From NCBI RefSeq assembly GCF_000379525.1, contig NZ_KB902499.1, positions 1 through 64,000 of the forward strand: a stretch of DNA of 64,000 nucleotides, in the 5' to 3' direction. Source of the DNA: Lamprocystis purpurea DSM 4197 (GTDB lineage Bacteria > Pseudomonadota > Gammaproteobacteria > Chromatiales > Chromatiaceae). The notes under the pieces are model-generated. The model was not told the DNA's origin. It was given only the letters and a program-made list of their open reading frames with translations, and did not search any database. Position numbers and translations under genes: made by a program. Below are positions 55,139 through 63,700 of the stretch, in pieces; position 1 is the stretch's first letter, and each line of letters starts with the position of its first letter.

Positions 55139-56001
55139 TGCTGCATTCGTGTCAGAATTGCTGGTTCAATGGTTTGCAATACGGCGCCTTGGGGCTCGTG
55201 GTGGGATACTGTTCGCGGCATCGAACAATTCTCAATGCCGCGGATGCGACCACCTGCGGGCTGCATGTCCGAAAGGATTTAGCGCTCGACCGGGCACGAC
55301 AAGTCGCCGCTGTCCATGCGGCTAGATACGCCCCGGCCCTGATCGTAAGGATTTGTGGCAACGCAGCGGCAAAGGATGACATTTCGTCGAATGAAAGAGA
55401 CTTGGATGCACTCAGAAGCGATGCGGTCGGTGACGTTGTTGTCGAGTACGGCATGCTGGATTCAAAGATCGAATCGCTTGCGCAACTCAAAGCCATGAGC
55501 GGGGCGCGGGCTGAAGTTGCCATGTTGAGCCTGGCGAGGAGCTATGTCAGTCATTGTATCGGCCGTCAGGGCAGTTGGACCAGCGGCCTGCATCTCTACT
55601 GGTGGACAAAAGAGCGTCTGACTGCAACCCCTGGCATTGCCATCACGGATATTCGCTCGACGGGTGGTCTCCAACTGGCACGCCAGATCGAGCTGACGGC
55701 TTGGTCAGTGGTCATGCTGCGCCTTACGGTCATCGACGATATCATTGAATATGCCGCGGCTCAGGATGATCCATTAGGCGAAGTACGCGGACTCCTGGAC
55801 AAGTCCGCCGAGGCGGTATCGACCTTCAACCTGAGAACGCTGGCCAAGTGGATGCGGACCGAGGCGCTGCCTAGTCTGGATAGAATGCTGCCCTATGAGC
55901 GCTACGTCGAGCTGGCCAGGCAACTGCATAAGGATCAGAGCGACGAGGCCCTACCGGCGATTAAAGCGGCCCCCGCACCAGCGCCGCTCGGTTATGTCTA
56001 G
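55135..56001 (+). CDS. Cys/His-rich N-terminal, helical C-terminal protein, partner of the ART-like protein
   Basis: A 288-residue protein I do not recognise. The first 45 residues hold a likely zinc site: SCQNCWFNG, GYCSRHR and TCGLH (C6, C9, C26, H29, C41, H44). The rest is mostly helical (LYWWTKERLTA, VVMLRLTVIDDIIEYAAAQ, LDKSAEAVSTFNLRTLAKWM). Its start overlaps the preceding stop by four bases. A 60-base piece of this gene, including the codons for MLRLTVIDD, recurs in decayed form at 56281-56565. Confidence 0.55.
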   Translation: MMLHSCQNCWFNGLQYGALGLVVGYCSRHRTILNAADATTCGLHVRKDLALDRARQVAAVHAARYAPALIVRICGNAAAKDDISSNERDLDALRSDAVGDVVVEYGMLDSKIESLAQLKAMSGARAEVAMLSLARSYVSHCIGRQGSWTSGLHLYWWTKERLTATPGIAITDIRSTGGLQLARQIELTAWSVVMLRLTVIDDIIEYAAAQDDPLGEVRGLLDKSAEAVSTFNLRTLAKWMRTEALPSLDRMLPYERYVELARQLHKDQSDEALPAIKAAPAPAPLGYV

Positions 56002-56130
56002 CCCGTAGGGCGCAATAGCGCAGCGTATTGCGCCGAGCGTCGGTCGCTGCCGATGTCGCAGCATCCCGAACTCGGGCCGCTTGAGCGAACAGGGTTGTAG
56101 CTCCCGCGGCCTCGATCAAGATTCCGGCCA

Positions 56131-56215
56131 CTTGGACTCGCCGGGTGCGTGGTCAGGGCTGGAAGCCCTGACGACGCACGCCGCTGGCCGAGATTACGAT
56201 CAAGGCCGCTCCCAC
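56131..56215. repeat. Dispersed repeat, copy 2 (first copy at 13511-13612)
   Basis: Contains GGTGCGTGGTCAGGGC and the inverse GCCCTGACGACGCAC around TGGAA, then the tail GCCGCTGGCCGAGATTACG, as at 13511-13612. A shorter repeat, GTAGGGCGCAATAGCGCAGC and following bases, precedes it at 56005-56034. No gene lies between 56002 and 56280. Confidence 0.65.
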
Positions 56216-56280
56216 TTCGGACGCAGATGCGATTGAAGTCGCACCTACACTGACCGGTATCCAAATTGTTGGAAATCGCC

Positions 56281-56565
56281 CTAGTCAGTGGTAATGCTCA
56301 GCAATTCCAAATTTCGGCGGCATCGCGCGAACCCTGGTGGATGCGGCGCGCGCGACCGCCGTGCCAGGTCCCTGACACCAAAAGGGCGCGCCTTATCCAC
56401 CCTACAGCGGAGCCGGTCTTGTAGGGTGGATAAGCGCAGCGCATCCACCATGAGCCTCGCGGCCGACACGCTGTTGGCGGCGGCTAACCAAATTTGGAAC
56501 TGCCGGGTAATGCTGCGGCTCACGGTCATCGACGATATGATTGAATACGCCGCTGCTCAGCGTTT
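56281..56565 (+). pseudogene. Decayed partial copy of the 55135-56001 gene, split by a mobile element
   Basis: CTAGTCAGTGGTAATGCT (56281-56298) and, after the element, GGTAATGCTGCGGCTCACGG onward (56506-56565) match 55697-55758 of the neighbouring gene: the codons for VVMLRLTVIDD-IEYAAAQ are kept with scattered changes. Neither flank continues the homology further. It is a short duplicated fragment into which the element at 56299-56505 jumped. Confidence 0.75.
56299..56505 (-). mobile_element. 207-bp MITE-like element (copy 2), with target duplication
   Basis: Left end CAGCAATTCCAAATTT, right end the inverse of CGGCAGTTCCAAATTT (14 of 16 pair). GGTAATGCT stands on both sides (56290-56298 and 56506-56514), a nine-base target duplication confirmed by the uninterrupted sequence at 55710. 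The same element, in the other orientation, breaks cysI at 43247-43452. Confidence 0.85.
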
Positions 56566-56578
56566 CTTGCTCCGTCGA

Positions 56579-56881
56579 CTAGGCCGCCCGTCGGGCCAAC
56601 GGCAGGCGCAGATCCACTTCATCCCACGGCACCCACACGCGCCCATCGGCCTGGCGCTCCAGGACCGTCCAGTCCAGAAGAACAGCGACATCACCCGCAA
56701 CCTCTGCTTCATCGCGTCCCAGACCGCGCGCAAGATCGGCCAGGGTCAGCGGACCCTGAGCGCTCAGGTGGGTTAACAAGGCCCAACGCCCCAGGGAGAA
56801 GACCGCCGGCAGTTGGGGCAACGACTCAAAGCCGATGCCGAAATAGGGTTCCGGGATGACACCGGCGTCAAGCGACTCCAT
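56579..56881 (-). CDS. HVO_A0114-like winged-helix DNA-binding protein
   Basis: A 100-residue protein whose core, VFSLGRWALLTHLSAQGPLT then LADLARGLGRDEAEVAGDV, LLDWTVLERQADGRVWVPWD, is the winged-helix domain of the HVO_A0114 family, frequently the DNA-binding antitoxin-like member of a toxin pair. Before the ATG, sensible in-frame sequence (PAPIADTLRHLDRARGA) continues for about 25 codons up to a stop, without a start codon, so the N-terminus may have been lost by mutation. No toxin gene is adjacent. Confidence 0.7.
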   Translation of the reverse strand: MESLDAGVIPEPYFGIGFESLPQLPAVFSLGRWALLTHLSAQGPLTLADLARGLGRDEAEVAGDVAVLLDWTVLERQADGRVWVPWDEVDLRLPLARRAA

Positions 56882-57000
56882 CGCGCCGCGTGCACGGTCG
56901 AGGTGGCGTAACGTATCCGCGATCGGTGCCGGATTGGCCTGGAGTCGTCCACGTCACGGCATACGCCGTTCATCGCAGATCATGAGGTTGCACAACATCC

Positions 57001-57675
57001 ATGCCCACTGACCGCACCAAGCCGCTCCTGATCGCCTTGACCGCTCTGCTCGGCCTGCTGGCGTGGTCAGGCGCCCATCCGTACGACCGCCTGACCTGGA
57101 TCATGGAGGTCTTTCCGATCGTCCTGGTGCTCGCCGTGCTTGGCGCAACCTATCGGCGCTTCCCACTCTCGACGCTGCTGTATGTGTGCATCTTTCTACA
57201 TGCGCTGGTGCTGATGCTCGGCGGCGCCTACACGTACGCCCGAGTGCCGCTTGGCTTTGACATTGCGCAGGCGCTCGACCTGCAACGCAACCCGTACGAC
57301 AAGATCGGCCATTTCTTCCAAGGCTTTGTTCCCGCGCTCGCCGCGCGCGAGCTACTGATTCGCGGCCACCATGTGAATGGACGCAAGATGCTGGCGTTCA
57401 TCGTTATCTGCATCGTTCTGGCGATCAGCGCCGCCTACGAACTCATTGAGTGGGGTGCCGCTTTGGCGCTTGGTGCCGGTGCAGACGCGTTCCTCGGCAC
57501 TCAGGGCGATCCGTGGGACACGCAATCCGACATGATGTTCGCACTCATCGGCGCGGTCACCGCGTTGCTCCTGCTGTCCAAACTCCATAACCAGCAAATC
57601 GAGCGACTGGAGCAGGCCGGCGCGGCCGGTGCGTCATGCGCTGGAGCTGGCAGCGACCCGACTGGCCCGCTTTGA
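57001..57675 (+). CDS. yjdF: YjdF-like inner-membrane protein (DUF2238)
   Basis: A 224-residue membrane protein with six helices. Family landmarks are YDRLTWIMEVFPIVLVL, LGGAYTYARVPLGFDI, NPYDKIGHFFQGFVPAL and the segment AISAAYELIEWGAAL followed by LGTQGDPWDTQSDMMFALIG. The conserved His, Glu and Asp residues within the membrane are typical of DUF2238. Function unknown. The C-terminal 25 residues are a Gly/Ala-rich tail. It converges on the glucan synthase gene. Confidence 0.9.
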   Translation: MPTDRTKPLLIALTALLGLLAWSGAHPYDRLTWIMEVFPIVLVLAVLGATYRRFPLSTLLYVCIFLHALVLMLGGAYTYARVPLGFDIAQALDLQRNPYDKIGHFFQGFVPALAARELLIRGHHVNGRKMLAFIVICIVLAISAAYELIEWGAALALGAGADAFLGTQGDPWDTQSDMMFALIGAVTALLLLSKLHNQQIERLEQAGAAGASCAGAGSDPTGPL

Positions 57676-57731
57676 ACATGTCGAATACTCAACCAATGAA
57701 CATCAGTATAGCCATCGGACGTGATAGCCGG

Positions 57732-57764
57732 ACGTAGGGGCGGGTTTGAAACCCGCCCCTACGT
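57732..57764. repeat. Perfect 33-base palindrome at a convergent gene junction
   Basis: ACGTAGGGGCGGGTTT, one G, and the exact inverse AAACCCGCCCCTACGT. It lies between yjdF and the glucan synthase gene and includes the latter's TAG stop codon (57759-57761). Such GC-rich palindromes can end transcription in both directions; the form also matches REP-type dispersed palindromes. Confidence 0.75.
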
Positions 57765-60700
57765 TCGGTGATCGCGTTCGACGCCCGAATGATCGGACAC
57801 CGCCCCCACCCCCGCCGCGCCCAATCGCACCTCGACCACATGGTCCTGGTGGTCATCGATCAGCGGAATGCTCAGGTCGCCGCGCAGGATGCCGTCGATG
57901 GTCACCCCAGACTTGGCTTCGCTGTCCGTCCCTTGGCTGACAGCGATGTGGTAGCGCGTTTCGCGATAGCGGTAATGCAGCTTGAATCCCGTCCAGTCCG
58001 GCGGTAAACAGGGTTCCAGGCACAGGGTATCGCCCTCCAGGCGCAGCCCGAGGATGGATTCCAGGATCAGCCGGTACATCCAGCCCGCGGAGCCGCTGTA
58101 CCAGGTCCAGCCGCCGCGTCCGCTATGGGGTGCCACGGCATAGATGTCGGCGGCGATGACATAGGGTTCCACCTTATAGGTCGCGACGGCCGCCGGGGTG
58201 CGCGCGTGGTTGATCGGGTTGATCATCGAGAAGAGTTCCCAGGTGCGTGCGCGGTCATTCAGGGCCGCGAAGGCCATCGCCGTCCAGACCGCCGCATGGG
58301 TGTACTGCCCGCCATTCTCACGCACGCCGGGGACATACCCTTTGATATAGCCGGGGTTCATTGGCGAGGTGTCGAACGGCGGATCCAGCAGTTGGATCAG
58401 CCCCAGATCGCGGCGCACCAAGTGTTCATCCAGGGCCGCCATGCCCAAGCGCGCACGCTCGCTGTTGCCGGCTCCGGAGAGGACCGACCAGCTTTGGGCA
58501 ATCGCATCAATGCGGCATTCGGGATTGATCGCCGAGCCCAGCGGCTGGCCGTCATCGAACCAGGCGCGTCGATACCAGTCGCCATCCCAGGCCTGCCGAT
58601 CAAGCTGCTCGCGCAGGCGCTCGGCCTCCGCGCGGCAGCGCTCGACGAAGGCGTGGTCGCCGTGCCGGTCCGCGACCGCGCTGAAGCGCATCAGCACTTC
58701 ATAGAGGAAGAAGCCGAGCCAGACACTCTCGCCCCGACCCTTGATCCCCACCAGGTTCATGCCGTCGTTCCAGTCGCCCGAGCCCATCAGCGGCAGGCCG
58801 TGCTCGCCGAACCGCAGGCCGTGGAGAATGGCGCGTACGCAGTGCTGGTAGAGGGTCGCCGTTTCGTCGGATTGACCGGGCAGGTCGTAATAGGAGTCGT
58901 CCTCGCCGCTGACCAGGCGGCCGTCCAGGAACCCCACCGGCTCGTTCAGCACGCCGGTATCCCCGGTGGCCAGACAGTAGCGCGCGGTCACCAGCGGCAG
59001 CCATAGATAGTCGTCCGAGCAGCGGGTGCGCACCCCGCGGCCGGTGGGCGGATGCCACCAGTGCTGCACATCGCCTTCCGGGAACTGACGGCTGGCGCTG
59101 AGCAGCAGTTGGTTGCGGATCAGCGCGGGCTCGCAGTGAATGAGCGCGGCAACATCCTGCAACTGGTCGCGGAAGCCGAAGGCGCCGCCGGATTGGTAGT
59201 AGCCGCTGCGCGCCCACAGGCGGCAGGCGATGGTCTGGTACAACAGCCAGCCATTGGCGAGGCAGTCGAGTGCCGGGTCCGGGGTCTCCACCTGCACGGC
59301 GCCCAGTGTGTGCTGCCAGTGCTGCCGCACGGCATCCAGCGCGGCGCGCGCCGCCGCGGTGCCGCGACCGGAATAGACCGCGTTGCCGGGGTCGTCTGAA
59401 CCGCGCCGGCCGGTGACGCCGAGCCGGAAGACGATCTCCTGTTCCTGGCCGGGGTTCAGTGCAACGGCCACCTGGAGCGCGGCGCAGGCGTCCAGGGCGG
59501 CTCCGACCTTGCCCGAGAGCCCGGTGCGCAGCAATGCGGCCGGATGGCGCAAGGATCCATTGCGGCCGATGAATTCGGTCCGGTCGCCGCTGTAGCCGCG
59601 GGCGGGATCGTCCACATCGAAAAAGGCGAGATGATGGGCGAACTCGGTGTTGTATGGATTGCGCGCGAGCAGCGCGCCGCTGCGTGGGTCGATCTCGGTG
59701 ATGAGATAGGGGGCCGTCTTGGGGCGCAGATCGCCCAGGACCCATTCCACGTAGCCGGTCGCGGAGAGCCGACGCGCCCGGTCCGAGCGGTTGCGCAGCT
59801 TCAGGACCGAGAACTTGACCGCTGCGTCCAGGGCCACGTAGACCCAGAGTTCCGACGCGATGCCATCCTCGGTGTGCTCGAAGACGCTGTAGCCGAAGCC
59901 ATGCCGGCTGACATAGGGAGTGGCGCCGCGGCAGGGCAGCGGCGTGGGCGACCAGAAATGGCCGCTCTCCTCGTCGCGGATATAAAACGCCTCGCCGCTC
60001 GGATCGGCGACCGGGTCATTGTGCCAGGGCGTGAGGCGGAACTCGTGGGCGTTCTCGCTCCAGGTGTAGGCCGCGCCGCTTTCCGAGATCACGCTGCCGA
60101 AGAGCGGATTGGCCAGGACATTCACCCAGGGCGCGGGCGTCGTCTGCTCGGGCCCGAGGGTGATGACGTATTCGCGTCCGTCGGCGGCAAACCCCCCGAG
60201 TCCATTGTCGAACAGCAGGTCGGCCTTGCGGGTGCCGGCCGCCGCGCGTGCCGGCCGCGCCGCGGGAGCGCGCTCCCAGGTGTCGGTGCGGCTCGGCCGC
60301 AGGCGCGGCGGGCGCCGCTCCAGCGGGCCGCGCCGGCCGAGTTGCTCCGCCAGCGTGCCGCGGCTGTCGCTGAGGATGGCGCGGGCTACGGTCTGGAACA
60401 GGAGCCGGTCTTCGCCCGAGATCTGATCCGCGGGCCGGATGAAGATCCCGCCGGGGCGGTCCACGACATGGGCCTCGACGCCCGCGGCGATCAGCCCCAG
60501 GATTTGTTCCTGAAGTTCCTGCCGATAACCGGCCTGATCCTCGTTCCAGATCACGAGATCCACGCTCAAGCCTTTCAATCGCCACCAGGCATGGGCCTGG
60601 ACCAATTGATGAACCAGCGCGATGTTCTCCGGGTCGCTGATCTGCAGCAGCACCAGCGGGACATCGCCGGACACCGCGTGGCTCCACAACCCCGATTGGC

Positions 60701-63700
60701 CGCGGCGGTTCTGGATCAGCACACTCGCCTCGGCGCGCAGCGAGGCATTCGAATAAAGAATCGACCCGGCCAGATGGCCATAGAGTTGGGCGTCGGCCGG
60801 GCTGGCATTGAGTTGTCGCAGGACCACCTGACTGTGCGTCCAGGCGAGATCGAAGCAGCGGTCCGCCAGCCGCTGATCCTGGTATTTCTCGACCAGGGCC
60901 AGGGCGTCCGCGCGGGTGTCGCCGATGCCGGTGACCCGATCGAGCATGACCGATTGGTCCGGGTCGAGCGTAATGCAGTAGCGGATGGCGACGATCGGGT
61001 CCAGTACGGAACCCGTGGTCCCGGAGAGCGGTCCGTCCGTGTTCAAGGCGGCCGGTGCGGCCAGACCGCGACCGCGGCCGATGAAGCGCAGCCGATCCGT
61101 CTCGTAGCTGACGGTCCCGTGCTCGGCCCCGCGCGCCGCCATCAGGTGAAACATCCAGGGCGTGCGCTCCTCCGGCGAGCGTGGCCGACGGGTGCAGAGG
61201 ATAGCCGGCCGCGGATCGAGCACCTCGGTCTGTACGAAGAGGTTGCTGAAGGCCGGATGCAGGGCGTCCGCGGCGGGCGGGGCCAGCACGACCTCGGCGT
61301 AGCTGGTGACCTCGATGACCCGGCGGATGCGGCTGCGGTTGGTCAGGCGCATCCGGCGCAGTTCGATGTCGTCCTCGGGGGAGACCACGATCTCGGTATA
61401 GGAATCGAGCTCATAGTCGCGACGGCGAAACTCGGCCCGTCCTTCCGAAAAGATCGTCTCGAAGGAGTCCGGCTGCTTGAGTGTCGGCTGGTAGGTGGTC
61501 GACCAGCAGGCGTTGGTCGCCGGATCGCGGAGGTAACAGAAGCTGCCGTAGGCGTCGCGGGTGCTGTCCTCGCGCCAGCGGGTGACGGCCAGGTCCTTCC
61601 AGCGGCTATAGCCGCCGCCGGCGTTGGTGATCATCACGTGGTAACGGCCGTTCGACAACAACTGCACCTGCGGCAGGCGCGTGTTGGGGCTGCTGAACAC
61701 GCGCACCGGCGCCTCCTGACCGGTCCCGGCGGGGCGGAAGTCGGTGACCGACTCGCTGGTGTGCGAATAGAAGGCCGGGGTCTTGGGGATGCGCTCCTGC
61801 AGCAGCAGGGCGGTCGCCTGGAACAGGGGAGCCGACGCGAAACGCCGCTGCATCGGACGGTCCAGCAGCAGATAGGCCAGCGACAGCAGGCTCATGCCCT
61901 GGTGATGGACCATGAAGGAGCGCACCAGAGCACTCGCCTGTCCGTGGGGCACGCGCCCGGTGGTGTAGTCGATGGCCTCGTAGAAGCCGAAGCGGCCGGT
62001 GAAGCCGGCGGCGGCGAGGCGCTGCAGATTCACGCACGCGGCCTCTGGTGCCACCATCAAGGCCAGGGCGCTGGCATAGGGGGCGATCACCAAATCCTCG
62101 GCCAGTCCGCGCTTGAGCCCCAGGCCGGGCACGCCGAAGGCGCGATATTGGTAATTGGACTGGAGATCGACCGTGTTGTAGCCGGACTCCGAGACGCCCC
62201 AGGGCACACCGCGCGCCTTGCCGTAGGCGATCTGCCTGGCCACCGCGGCCCGATAGGTCTGGTCGAGCAGGGTGTTGTCGTAGGTCGGCATCACCAGCAG
62301 CGGCATCAGGTACTCGAACATCGAACCGCTCCATGACAGGAGCGTGGGCTCGCCGGCCGCGCTGGTCAGCAGGCGGCCCAGGGCAAACCAGTTTTCCTGG
62401 GGCAGTTGGCCCTGGGCAATCGCCACGAAACTGGCCAGGCGCGCCTCCGACGCCAGCAGGTCGTAGTAACTGGTATCCAGCCGCCGCTCGCCGACGTGAT
62501 AGCCGATCGCGAGCAGATGGTGGGCTTCGTCGTAGAGGAAGTCGTAATCCATCCGGGCCAGTTCGCCGGCTTGCAGCGCCAGGAGTTCGAGCGCACCGAT
62601 GCGCTCGCGGGCACGGCGGCCGGACTCGGCGAGGAGCGGCGGCAGCGTCGTCTCCGGCAGTTGCGCTAACTGGCGCAGGGTCGGGATCGTCTCGATCGGT
62701 GTCGGGTCGGTGGACCCGGCGGGCAGTTCGAGCCAGGGTGCGAGAAACAGCAGTTCATCCAGCATGGCGCGGCATTGTCGGGCCAGCGCCTGCGCCCAGT
62801 AGCCGGTTTCGCGGTCGGCGTTCGGGCGCAGACCGGCAACGCCGTTTGCGGCACCGGCGGCCAAGGCGTCCAGGCACTGATGCACCGCCGCCAGAGTGGT
62901 CGGGGGTGTCCGCAACGCGGTGTCCAGCCGCTGCCGGACGTCGGCGAGCGCGTCCGGCAGGGCGCCGTCCAGCGTGTCGGTGAGAATCCGCAAGGTGTCG
63001 TCGAGGCCCGCCAGCCAGCGGGCGTTCAAGATCGGCGCATCCACCAGTTCGAGCAGCCCCGGCTGCAAGGTCAGCAGGTGGCCGGCGAGGTTGCCGCTGT
63101 CCACCGCTGAGACATAGAGCGGGGCGAGCGGCCGCAGCGATTGGGTGTCGTACCAGTTGTAGAAGTGGCCGCGGTAGCGCTCCAGGCCCGCCATGGTGCG
63201 CAGGGCATGGGCGGTGCGCTCCAGCAGTCCGCCGGCCGGCAGATAGCCGAAATCGTACGCGGCCAGATTGGCAAGTAAGGATAGACCCAGGTTGGTCGGC
63301 GAGGTGCGATGCGCGACCACGGGCGCGGGGTGTTCCTGATAGTTGTCCGGCGGCAGCCAATGGTCATCCGGGCCGACGAAAGTCTCGAAGAACGCCCAGG
63401 TCTTGCGGGCGGTGGCGCGTAGGAACTGGGTCTGATCGAGACTGAGGCGGGCCGGGCGCGGCAAGCGCGGGCGGCTGAGCCACCAGGCGAGTGCCGGCGC
63501 GGCCAACCACAGCAACAGGAGCGGTGCCGCGGCGCTCAAGGCCGCCGGCTGCAGCGCCGCGACCGCCAGTGCCGTCAGCAGGGCCAGCGCGGGGGCGGCG
63601 GCCATGTGCCGGTAGCAGTCGCGGAGGCCGTGCGGCGCGGCGGCCTGATCGCCCGAGGCGGTCCATTCGAGCAGGCGTTCGCGGGTGATGCCCATCCGCC

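Noticed and set aside
59544..62336. A 930-codon open frame on the plus strand opposite the glucan synthase
   Set aside because: It mirrors the codon pattern of the GC-rich gene on the other strand, has no recognisable domain, and the minus-strand frame carries clear family motifs throughout.
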